NCBI GenBank assembly: GCA_039583875.1
Contig: CM077158.1
Location: 234,042,453-234,106,452, forward strand
Length of the DNA stretch: 64,000 bases
Reading direction: 5' to 3'
From: Platanthera guangdongensis
Taxonomy: Eukaryota; Streptophyta; Magnoliopsida; Asparagales; Orchidaceae
Position numbers and translations under genes: made by a program. Positions 34,630 to 45,643 of the stretch are shown here, piece after piece. The stretch's first letter is position 1, and every line of letters begins with the position of its first letter. The notes beneath the pieces were generated by a model, which saw nothing but the letters and a program-made list of their open reading frames with translations, was not told the origin of the DNA and ran no database searches.

Positions 34630-34634
34630 TATTA
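34630..34634 (+). other. Target-site duplication of element C, right copy
   Basis: TATTA, identical to 21906-21910. B ORF2 resumes here. Confidence 0.9.
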
Positions 34635-35825
34635 CCCGTAGATACATCATATACAGGAATGTTATCATAGTGTGTCTGTTCAATATTATTCAGAAACACA
34701 GTGAGTGAGTATGGCTCAGTATCTAGTATAGTTTGATTAATATCATTTATTACCTCAAGAATTGTTTGAGTGGTTGTTTCACTCTCTAAAGCAGCTTGCT
34801 CTTTCTCTGGAGCACTTTCTGGAGGCAAGACTTCTTGTTGAACTGGGGAAAGTTCATTGGCTCCCCCTAGAGAATGTACATCCTGACTTTGATCCAGTGG
34901 GATGGTGCTCTCTGGAACATACTCCCCCTGCATCTGACCATCTCCTACATTCTCAGTGGCAGATGATCTCCTTGTTGATTCTTGTTGTTCTTCATCTGAA
35001 CTGAAGATCACTTCTTCTTCATAATCACTGGAGGATTCTGCCTGTGGAATAGCCTTTTTCTTCTATTTATCTTTCTTAACAGCTTTTTATGGAGTAGATA
35101 CTTCCTTTGTCAACACTCTACCGCATTTAGATAGAATCTTCACATTCATTCTTCTCATGTGGTTGATTTTGATTCTTGAGAGTTGGTTAACATCTGGTAT
35201 TATTGCAGTGAGATATAAACTTAGAATCCTTCCCAAATTATGTTTCTTTACTCCTTGAATTTTGTCAAAAATTATGGATGCCCAGTCTGTTTTTATGGTG
35301 AAAATGATCCTTGTCATGAGATTGAACATGTGGACTAAAATTCTGTCATGTCCACCAGTTTTACACAGTATCACTTTGCCTACTATCTCTGACAGAAACG
35401 TTCCTTGGGAATTCATTCCTTTACGAGCAATGGATGATCCAAACTTGGTATTAGAATTCAGCCCGCACCAGCTTAGTGCTTCTTTAGTCCTGAAAGGTAT
35501 AATTTCATCATCATCCTTAGCCATGGGGAGTTGGAGTGATTTCCTGATATTCTTTAGAGTTATTCTAACTCGGGAATCCTGAACTATGGCCTTGATCTTC
35601 TTCCCTTCTGGGTCCACAGTAGCAGATGAATAGAATTCCATGACTTCCTTTTTCCAAATTTTTGTTGGTTCCGAGACCAAGAACTCTAATCCATTATCAG
35701 AAACTAGGGTAATGACACCCTGGATTTCTTGTGAAGCTGTTGTGAATCCTCCATGAACTAGCTCATATACTTCATTCACCTTATCATCTTGATGAGGCGC
35801 CATTGTCGAGAGATGGAAGAGAAAA

Positions 35826-36210
35826 GAAGAGAAGGACTTTGTCGACACAAGGTGTGGAGCCTAGATTTTGAAAGCGTAGTCGACCAAAATTTGGCTTGAC
35901 CTATTTATAGTGTTAGTGTAAAGGGCAGGTCAAAAGACGGGCCTTAGTCGACAAAACTTTTACATGTGTCAACAAAGATGACCTAGGTCTCGACAAAACT
36001 TAGGATAAGTCGACACGACTAGGTGTCGACATACTTGTGTCAGAGTCGACACATAAAAAAATCCTCTAGATATAAGGTTTCGACAAGGTTGTGTCGACAC
36101 TTATTCATTTGTCGACACAGATACTATTTCTATGTCGACACATCCTTATTCTTTGTCGACACAATATACTGAGTGTGTCGACACAAAGTTGCTTGTGTCG
36201 ACATAAACTT
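35826..36210. promoter_or_regulatory. B internal GTGTCGACAC array and ORF2 promoter candidate (minus strand)
   Basis: About a dozen palindromes, several decayed, lie between the B pol stop and ORF2. The minus strand has CTATAAATAG at 35901-35910, and the ORF2 ATG starts at 35804, 105 bp after the TATA start. The nearest upstream TCGAC motif is about 37 bp away, closer than in A, C and F. Confidence 0.6.
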
Positions 36211-38444
36211 TGTACTTAGACAAATTTCCTGAGAGATTTTGTACTTACTAATTCTTCTTAGAGAAGTTTGTGCTAACCTATTATAGGTTCAACATACCTA
36301 ATTCAATTTTAAAATAATTGAATTTAATTTCATCCAGAGGTTTTGTAAATATATCAGCTAATTAATTATTTGTGTTCACAAACTCTAGACTAATATCTTC
36401 CTTCTCAACATGTTCTCTGATGAAATGAAATTTAATTTCTATGTGCTTGGTTCTACTGTGTGATACAGGATTCTTAGCAATAGAAATTGCACTGGTAGAA
36501 TCACAAAACAATGGAATTCTACATACCTTGATGTCATAATATTCTAGTTGGTGCTTTATCCACAATAGCTGTGCACAACAACTACCTGCAGCTACATACT
36601 CAGACTCAGCTGTTGATATAGCTACACTTGTTTGCTTCTTGCTGCACCATGACTCCAGTCTTCCTCCTAGGAATTGACAGGTTCCTGTTGTACTTTTCCG
36701 GTCTTCTTTGCATCATGCAAAATCTGCATCTAAGAAACCTGTTAGTAGGAAATCTCTATTCTTTGGGTACCAAAGACCTAGATTAGGTGTGCCCTTAAGA
36801 TATCTCAAAATTCTCTTAACTGCAGTATAATGAGATTCCTTTGGGCAAGCTTGGTACCTAGCACAGACACATGTTTCATACATGATGTCAGGTCTACTAG
36901 TAGTCAAATAAAGTAGGGAGCCAATTATCCCTCTATACAAAGACTCGTCAACAGGTTTCCCTGCCTCATCTTTGCCTATATGCATACTTGTTCCCATAGG
37001 AGTTTTCATGGTGGAGGTTGAGTTCATATCATATTTCTTAATCAACTCCTTGGTGAATTTAGACTGAGATATGGACAATCCATCATCAGTCTGTCAAACT
37101 TGAAGTCCCAAAAAGAACTTCAGCTCACCCATACTTCTCATCTCAAACTTTCCTTGCATAAGTTTGGCAAACTTCCTACAAAGATTGTTCTCAGTAAAAC
37201 TAAATATAATGTCATCAGCATATATCTGGACTAGGATTATCTTTCTTTTAGATTTCCTAAAGAATAGAGTTTTGTCTATCTTTCCTCTAGAGAACTTATT
37301 CTCAATAAGAAAAACAGACAAGGTTTCATACCAAGCCCTTGGGGCTTGTTTTAAACCATATAGAGCTTTCCTAAGTCTATACACATAATCAGGATAATGA
37401 GAGTCTACAAAACTTGAGGGTTGTTCAACATAGACTTCCTCTTTTAAGTCACCATTCAGGAATACTGACTTTACATCCATTTGATATACCTTAAACCCTT
37501 GATAGGCAGCATATGCTAAGAACAATCTTATAGCTTCCAACCTTGTCACTGGGGCAAAAGTTTGATCAAAGTCAATCCCTTCCTCTTGCCCGTAATCTTT
37601 TACTACCAATCTGGCCTTGTTCTTAATTATAGTGTCATTCTCATTAAGTTTGTTTCTGTAGATCCACTTGGTTCCTATGATGTTGTGATCCTTTGGTTTA
37701 GGAACCAGTTCATATACATTACACCTTTTGAATTGAGTCAGCTCTTCTTGCATAGCATCAATCCAGTTTGTGTCTAGCATTGCTTCTTCAAACTTTCTGG
37801 GTTCTATTTGTGACAAGAAGCTAGAACATAGAACTGTGTTCATACTTTTGCTTCTTGTAAGAACATCTTGATTTGCATCACCAATGATTTGGTGTGCAGG
37901 ATGATCCTTCAAGTGTCTTCTTGCTGGAGGAAATCCGTCAACCTCATGGACTTCTTCATTTTCTTCAACCTGATGCTCCTCATTGTCTTCTTCATTCAGT
38001 GAGTCTTGTTCTCCCCCTGAATAGCAAGTATCTTTTTCTTCATTCAGCCTAGCTGGTATCTCTTCATTGATGGTCAGCTTGTACAGCCTGTCTGTTAAAC
38101 CTGTAGAACTAACTGAAGAACTAGACAATTCACTATTAATCAACTTAGATCCATCAAATACAACATGGACAGATTCCTCTACAACTTGAGTAGTTAAGTT
38201 GTATATTTTATATGCACTACTATTATTGTTGTACCCAACAAATATCCCTTTTAGGATTTGGCAGCAAACTTTGTTTGGTAGTGTTTTCCATTAACTAAAA
38301 CATAACACTTACTACCAAAGATTCTAAAGTAGGAAATGTTTAGTTTTCTGCCTTTCAAAATCTGATAAGGAGTCATCTTATGTTTCTTAATGATGGAGGC
38401 TCTATTGAGAACATGACATGCAGTATTTACTGCCTCAGCCCAGA

Positions 38445-38449
38445 AGTAC
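38445..38449 (+). other. Target-site duplication of element D, left copy
   Basis: AGTAC, repeated at 47962-47966. Confidence 0.9.
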
Positions 38450-40754
38450 TGTAACGCCCCGAAACTCAAAGGAGCGAAGGGGGGACGTTTTGGGCCAGTT
38501 TGGGTTCTGGCTGCAGGCACACGGCCTGGGACACGGGCGTGTCCCAGGGCGTGTCAAGCCTGTGTCGACACTGAGCCGGGAAGTCGACACTTTGGTCTCG
38601 ACATTGTGTCGAGACTGGGCACACGGGCTGCGACACGGGCGTGTCGCAGGGCGTGTCGACCCGTGTCGACACTTAGCCGCGAAGTCGACGAGATTCGCTC
38701 GACGATGCATCGAGACAAGGCACACGGCCTGCGACACGGGCGTGTCGACCTGTCTCGACGATCGTCCCGGGGAGTCGACGAGATTTGCTCGACGTTGCGT
38801 TGAGACAAGGCACACGGCCTAGGACACGGGCGTGTCCAAGGTCGTGTCATCAGGTCGACGATCTTCACTCGACGAAGTGTCGAGTATCGAGACCGTGTAC
38901 ACGGCTTGGGGTCCAGGCGTGTTGAGGTGACACGGGTAGGGACACGGGCGTGTCCTAGAACCCGTGCAGTGCTCGGGTTGATTTTGGGGAAAAATGATGG
39001 GGTACACGGCCGGCCACACGGCTGTGTCAGGTGGAACACGGGCGTGTCAGCTCGAACACGGGCGTGTTCGATACCCGTGTGAGGTTCCAGGTGATTCGAT
39101 TTTGACGGCGAATGAGGCACACGGCCCTGGACATGGGCGTGTGCCAGGCCATGTTCGGTTCAGATTGGGCATTTCAGCCCCGAATCGAAGCCGTTCATTT
39201 CTTTAACTGAAGATCCAACGGCTGGGGGTTGTTCCTGAAGGGATATACCCGTGAATGGACTTGGAAACCCCTTACTTTTCTTAACTTCTCATCTTTCTAA
39301 AACCTTAGAGAGAGAGGAGAGCCAAGGGAGGAAGAAGGAGCTAGATCCCGCCATTGGAGGAGCTTCGGAGCTCCGAATCGCGAGCCGACTCCGGATCCAC
39401 GGAGGCAACGCTAGTGCGGTGGTTTTCATCCGATTACTTTTCCTTGGCGCCAAAGAGGAACGCAAGGGTAACGATCCTCATCTTGAGCATGAGTAGCTCT
39501 CTTTCTTTGCATAGGAAGCCCGATCTCGCGAGCTTGCGGAGAGTTGGAGGCGTTCCTTCGGGTAGATATGTGAAGTCCCCGTTGTTTAGAGTCCGTATGC
39601 GAGAACGGACATAGGCATGATGTGTGAAGCCTACCCGGACATGTTGGTCTGGATCGGTGATGTTGCATTGCATAATGCCGGAGAAGACTCCGTGCTATTG
39701 GTTGTTTTTCGGGTTTTCTACGCGGTAGATTGCAGCAGGGAGCCTTGGGGACTAACCCAAAGGTGCACCCAGAAAACTGGGCGGATACGAGATCTTGCCA
39801 ACTTGGTGGCCTGAGAGCCAACTTGAACATAACCGGGTTATGTGACTTGTGATGGTAATGGGACTCGGCGGAAGTTTGACCCGTGCAAATGGCTTAAATT
39901 GTCGTTGCGACGTGAGCACGGGTTAGATGGAACCGTACCCATATATATGTCGTTCGGGTTAAAGAGACCTAAGGTTACGTGGCACTTGCTGTTGGCATAG
40001 ATGAGAGTCTTCGGCAGTCAATGACTTAAATTGACGTGACCCGTGCCGGGAAGACAAATTGCTCATAGGTTTGGCCGTCCAAGAGGCGGTGGTGAGTCCG
40101 GAATGTCTATGGCTTTAATTGACGTGACATCGACCGATTCACCGAGAATGTGCCCTGAGAGCACGGGGCGTGTGGCCGTGTGAGCCAACGTCTGTGATGA
40201 ATTGGCTATTGATATAAATTGCTCGCTTATGCTAATGAAATGCAGGGAGGGAGCATCGCCGCCCCGAGTTGGGGGCGGGATCGTTATAATTTGGTCAGCA
40301 TTGCTGACCGTTGCCTTGTTTTGCCACCGTGCGGTGGTTTGTTGCTTGCAGGTGCAGCTGGACCAAGCGGTCAATAGCGGGCTAAAGCCCTTTTTGCGAA
40401 GCCGGCCCTCGAAGGCCCAAATGGAACTGTTTACTGTTTTATTCATGTGTGACCGGCCTGCGTGTCGTGGTTTGTAAAACATGTAATTGGAAGTGAAACA
40501 GTTTGTAAGGCCTTAAGGCTTATTTTGAGTATTTTGTATAACATTCCTATTCTGTACTAGTGGACATTCATGCTCAAATGCTGGGTTCTTTATTGCAACT
40601 TTTATAATCTGCTTCCGCTAGAATGCTCTGTGTAGGATGTTGAGATTGGTTGGATGGTTTCCATAAGTAACCACCCGGTCTGTCTGTGGCATACGGCGTC
40701 GGGCCCCGACCGGACCTACTGCTTTATGCTATGTGACGGATAGGGGGTGTTACA
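38450..40754 (+). repeat. D 5' LTR
   Basis: TGTAACGCCCC to GGGGTGTTACA. Sampled stretches are roughly 98% identical to the 3' LTR by eye. A 13-bp unit present in the 3' LTR is missing near 38748. Confidence 0.95.
38510..39155. repeat. Palindrome array in U3 of D 5' LTR
   Basis: Eight copies of ACACGGGCGTGT, mostly in the longer palindrome GACACGGGCGTGTC (38531, 38633, 38734, 38824, 38942, 39036, 39056, 39131; the last has ATGGG), are mixed with CACACGGCC and TCGACGA words. Two GTGTCGACACT sites (about 38562 and 38662) match the copia array motif. Confidence 0.9.
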
Positions 40755-40757
40755 AAT

Positions 40758-40774
40758 TGGTATCAGACTACTGG
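40758..40774 (+). other. D primer-binding site (tRNA-iMet type)
   Basis: TGGTATCAGACTACTGG lies three bases after the LTR end. The first ten bases match the iMet PBS. Confidence 0.85.
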
Positions 40775-40978
40775 TTTTGGTCGGGCTTAAAGTGAATTCG
40801 TGGACGAATTCTTTTTAAGGGGTGGTGAGCACATTGTGTGCGTCATCGTAATAACAGTAAAAGAACCCATGAATGTCCACTTATGAATGAAAATACTCGT
40901 GTTTTAGGAACATGCGTGTTCCTATAATTGCTGTTTGCAATTTATTTGGTCGCTTAATGGTGTTTTGTACCACTATAG

Positions 40979-43900
40979 GTGACCAGAAGTGGTGTTGGGC
41001 CGCCAGAACGCCGAGTTTCTGAGGCTAGTAGTGCACCGGATGTTGCTCCTGCAACACCTCTGTCGGCTGAGAATATTCGATTGGTGGCTGAAGCGGTGTT
41101 GGTCGTGATAAATGCGCAGCCTGCAAGGCAAACGCAGCAGCCCGCTCCTGTGATGGAGCAAGAACCTCTTCACGAGGCTGAGCCGAGGAGAGTGGAGCAA
41201 GTGGTTGTGGAACCGGTGGTGCCAAGGAGGGCAACTGAGAGGCAGCTTAAGAATGTAATGAGCTTTAGCCCTCCGTTATTCTCGGGGTTGGGAACCCCAT
41301 CTCAGGCTGAAGACTGGCTCTCCAGGGTGAAGAGAGTCATGACAGCAACGGAGACGGAGGAGTGGCAAATGACCACCATCGCTACGTTTCTTTTGGACGG
41401 TGAAGCGAGGATGTGGTGGGAAGGATTGGAGCTGCACTTACTGAGAGGTAGGCAACTTGGTGATGTCTCGATGGAGGAGTTCTCGAGATTATTTTTGGCT
41501 AGATACCTCCCTTCGACGCAGAAGATAGCGTTGGAGAATGTGTTCCTGAAGTTGGTACATGGTGAGAGGAGCGTGGATGAATATCTCCACGAGTTTACTC
41601 GTCTGAGTCGTTATGCTAGCTCCACCATCATGGATGAGGAGAGCAAGACTAATCGCTTCTATGAAGGCTTGAGGGATGAGTTGAGACTACTACTTTTGGG
41701 GCCGATGACGCAGGGTTTCTTAACCTTGGTCAATACTGCCCGGTCCTTGGAGAAGGACATGAAAAATGTACAAGCAAAGAAAAGCTTGGGTGAGAAGAAA
41801 TCTGAATTTAAAGTGCCGACTACTTCAAAGTCTGGCTATCGGAGGGCTTTCAAGAAGCATAGGACTTCGGGTCCAGCTCCTTCTGGTGCTTCTGGGGCGA
41901 CTACGAGTCGGACCCCGGGCGCGTGTTTTACTTGTGGAAAGACGGGGCATTTTGCCCGTGATTGTTGGAGCGGACGTCCTAAGTCCGAGAGGAAGCCGGG
42001 AGCTACTTATGAAGAGAAGGGAAAGGCGGTTGAGTCGACCGCATCCCATTATGCTCCGGCCCAACCAAGGGTCTACAATCTTGGCCAACAGGAGGCCATC
42101 AAACAGGCCGATGTGGTGACAGGTACGATTTAATTTATAGCAAGTCAATTTCCATAAATACTTGTTATGCACATGTTACCTTACCACTACTTGTTTAGGA
42201 TTTGTATTGATTTGTGAAAATCCGGCACGAGCACTCTTCGATACGGGAGCCTCACACTCCTTCTTGTCCGAAGGATTTATATCACGCATCGGAGTCCCTT
42301 CTTCGATGGCGAAGGATAAGTTGGATGTGTTGTTGCCCAATGGGTGTTCGATGCGAGCGGATAGGATCTGCGATGTTAAGACTCGTATTGGGGAGCAGGA
42401 GTTCGACCTGCGGGCGTCTTTACTTCCGTTAGTGGAGTTCGACGTCATATTTGGCTTGGACTGGCTCTCGGAGCAGCAGGCCCATATAGATTGCAGTAGC
42501 AAGGAAGTTAAGCTGGGAGCGAGTCGTGAGACGACTTTTACGGGCTTAAAGGGGTCGAGCAAGACGTTGATGTCTGCTCTTCAGGTGGTGAAGGCGGTTC
42601 GTGCTGGTGCAGAACTGTTCTTTACACTAGTGGAGGTTGCAAAGCCGAAGCCCGCGTTGGATTGTATTTCAGTGGTATCGGAATACCCTGATGTGTTCCC
42701 CGCAGATCTTCCTGGAGCCCCGCCTCAGCGGGAGATAGATTTTACGATCGAGCTAGTGCCAGGTGCAAAGCCTGTGTCACGATCTCCGTATCAGCTAGCG
42801 CCTAAGGAAATGACGGAGCTGAAAGTTCAACTGCAAGAGTTGTTGGAGCAAGGGTATGTGCGCCCGAGTTCTTCGCCTTGGAGCGCACCGGTACTCTTTG
42901 TTAAGAAGAAGGACGGAAGCTTGAGGCTATGTATTGATTATCGGGAGCTCAACAAGCTGACCGAGAAGAACAAGTACCCGATCCCCCGGATTGATGATCT
43001 TTTTGATCAATTAGTCGGGTCGACGGTGTACTCGAAGTTGGATCTCAAGGCTGGGTACTATCAGCTGCGGATAAGGGAGAGTGATATCCCGAAGACAGCG
43101 TTTAGTACGAGATACAGGCATTATGAATTTACGGTCATGCCGTTTGGGCTGACTAATGCGCCGTCAGTGTTCATGGATTTGATGAACAGGACTTTCAGGG
43201 AGTACTTGGACCATTTCGTGATCGTCTTCATCGACGATATTATGGTGTACTCGCAAAGTGAGGAAGATCACTTTAAGCATCTTCATTTGGTGTTGGAGAC
43301 GCTAAGGAGAAATCAGTTGTACGCCAAGTTCTCGAAGTGCGAGTTTTGGCTATCCTCAGTGGCATTCCTTGGGTATATAGTAAGTGGAGAGGGTATTGTT
43401 GTGGATCCGGCGAAGATTGTTGCGATACGGGAGTGGCCTGAGCTTGCTACTGTAGCGGAAGTCCGGAGTTTTCTGGGGCTTGCCGGCTATTATAGGCGCT
43501 TCGTAGAGAACTTCTCGCGGATAGCGTTACATCTCACTACTTTGATGAGGAAGGAGCATAAGTTCATTTGGACGCCGGTGTGCGCGCGAGCTTTTGAGGA
43601 GTTGAAGTGTCGGTTGACCACGGCGCCTGTGCTGAGCTCGCCATGTGGAACCGAAGGCTACGAGATTTATAGCGATGCTTCAGGCAGCGGTTTGGGTTGC
43701 GTGCTACTGCAACACGGAAGTGTAATAGCTTATGGCTCGAGACAGCTAAAAGTGCATGAAAGGAACTATCCGGTCCATGACTTGGAGTTAGCGGTCGTGA
43801 TTTTTGCCTTGAAGCTGTGGAGACACTACTTGTACGGTGTGAAGATTGATATCTACACCGATCACAAGAGCCTGAAGTATCTTATTTATCAGAAGGATCT

Positions 43901-45581
43901 GAATATGCGACAACGTAGGTGGATGGAGTTCCTGGGGGACTATACGTTCAAGATCCACTACGTGCCTGGCAAAGGGAATGCGGTTGCGGATGCGCTGAGT
44001 CGCCGAGCCCCAGCTCAAGCCAATTGGCTATCGGTGCATGATGAGCGATTGGTGCGGGAGTTGGAGGCGTTGGAGATTGTTTGTGTTGATAGACAATCAA
44101 GTGCTGAAGCAGTTCTGAATTGGACTGAAGTCCAATATGACCTGGCTGATCGTATTCGGCAGGCTTTGGATATGGATGCTCGTATGAAGCAGTTCATGGT
44201 AGAGGCTCTGGATGGGTCAAATTCCCAATTCGTCGTGGAGGACGGATTGCTTTGGAAAGACGGTCGTTTGTGCGTCCCAAGTGTGGGCAATTTACGGGTG
44301 GAGTTGTTGTACGAGGCGCACCATACCAAGTACTCGATTCACCCGGGGAGCACGAAGATGTACCGTGATGTGAAGAAACTATTTTGGTGGCCAGGTTTGA
44401 AAAAGGATGTGGCGTTATACGTAGCGAAGTGCCAAACTTGCGCCTTGGTAAAGGCGGAGTGCCAAAAGCCGGGAGGATTTCTTAAGTCCTTGCCTATTCC
44501 GGAGTGGAAATTCGACGACATCTCTATGGACTTTGTGCACGGTTTGCCAAGGTCGCAGAAGGGAAACAACGCCATTTGGGTGGTTGTTGATCGATTAACG
44601 AAGGTGTCACATTTTATTCCGCATAGGAAGGATGACCCGGTGGAGAAGTTGGCAAAGTTTTATGTGGATAACATGGTATGGATTCATGGTGTGCCCCGCA
44701 GCATCGTGACTGACCGAGATGGGCGGTTCACGTCCAATGATTGGAGGCTGGTGCAGCAAATGTTGGGAACAAAGTTGAAATTCAGCACAGTCTTCCATCC
44801 GCAAACGGATGGGCAGACCGAGAGGGTCAATCGAACCATGGAAGACATGCTCCGTATGTGTGTCTTGGATTTCGGAAAGCAGTGGGAAGACCACCTTTAT
44901 TTGATGGAGTTCGCATACAACAATAGCTACCAAGCGAGTATTCAGATGGCGCCTTTCGAGGCCCTATATGGTAGAAAATGTCGCACGCCGTTGTCTTGGT
45001 TAGAAATGGGTGAGTCAAGGTTGTATAAGCGATCGGAAGTGGAGGGTGCTACTTCTTTGGTGCGAACCATTCGGGAGAGGTTGCTTATCGCCCAGGACCG
45101 GCAAGCAAAGTACTATAATGCCAAGCACAGGAACGTGGAGTTCGCTATGGGTGATTATGTATACTTAAAGATCAAGCCGTTCAAGGGTGTCTCGCGGGTG
45201 CGACGATTGAAAAAGCTAAGCCTGAGGTACCTTGGACCGTTTGAGGTTCTGGAGCGAGTTGGTGAAGCGGCCTATCGGTTGAAGCTTTCTGTGGAGCTTA
45301 GTGGTTTACATGATGTATTCCACATTTCGGTACTTCGAAAGGCGGTGCAAGAGCCTACGCAAGTGATCACGGTTGATCAAGTGCCGGTGGATAGTGGGCT
45401 AACGATAAAGGTCAAGCCCGTGCGGATCGAGGACTCGGAGGTCAAGCGGCTACGCAATAAAGAGATCAGGATGGTCAAGGTCCGGTGGGACAATTGCGGT
45501 CGTGAGGAGCTCTCCTGGGAGAGAGAGCAGACTATGCTTGACGAGTATCCGGAGTTGTTCCGCTCAGGTACAAAATTTTGA
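40979..45581 (+). CDS. gag-pol: D gag-pol polyprotein with a predicted 76-nt intron
   Basis: Encodes particle and replication proteins of a chromovirus. The gag frame opens at 40979 with GTG directly after a TAG. The first in-frame ATG is at 41153. Gag carries the retrotransposon Gag domain (about 41270-41760) and zinc knuckle [14 protein letters not shown] (41924-41968), and unspliced ends at TAA 42131. Removing 42123-42198 joins gag in frame to pol. Pol order: protease [12 protein letters not shown] (~42235), [12 protein letters not shown] and [11 protein letters not shown] (~43225), RNase H YSDASGSG (~43670), integrase HHCC (~44320-44450) and D-D-E with DRDGRF and [13 protein letters not shown] (~44520-44840), then a chromodomain-like tail ending PELFRSG. 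No internal stops. All catalytic residues are visible. The loss of a start ATG is the one doubt about activity. Confidence 0.9.
42123..42198 (+). other. Predicted intron between D gag and pol
   Basis: AG|GTACGATT at 42123 and CTTGTTTAG|GA at 42198 bound 76 nt of AT-rich sequence containing the gag stop. Splicing changes VTGTI-stop into [19 protein letters not shown], the usual continuous run into the protease of this lineage. Confidence 0.6.
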
Positions 45582-45630
45582 TTTTGTACATGTCTTTCCT
45601 TTATGTAATTTCGTGGGCGAAATTCTTTTA

Positions 45631-45643
45631 AGAGGGGGAGAGT
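45631..45643 (+). other. D polypurine tract
   Basis: AGAGGGGGAGAGT abuts the 3' LTR. Confidence 0.9.

Larger units (their letters stand above)
20276..35804 (-). pseudogene. B ORF2, split by element C
   Basis: Runs 35804 to 34635, then 21910 to 20276 on the minus strand, with C between. It starts MAPHQDDKVNEVYELV and contains FLVSEPTKIWKKEVMEFY, SLQLPMAKDDDE and FLSEIVGKVILCK, all shared with the F and C proteins. An acidic linker with PPT-like GGGGGAG codons and a coiled-coil C-terminal half (DIKSIRLEVNQNKKEMTDCF, about 21420) follow. A stop near 35087 and several further breaks inactivate it. The Trp codons that are stops in C and F near the C-terminus (GKWYTEQEW) are intact here. The N-terminal ~240 residues are uninterrupted. 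Confidence 0.85.

Noticed and set aside
38418..39206. Both-strand ORFs rich in T-R-P-C and H-G-R-V in the D LTRs (again at 45684-46412)
   Set aside because: They come from the ACACGGGCGTGT palindrome array within LTRs and are not genes.
39251..40482. ORFs of 60-140 codons inside the D LTRs (both copies)
   Set aside because: They lie in LTR sequence, occur on both strands, have no conserved domain, and their counterparts in the second LTR show no sign of protein-level constraint.
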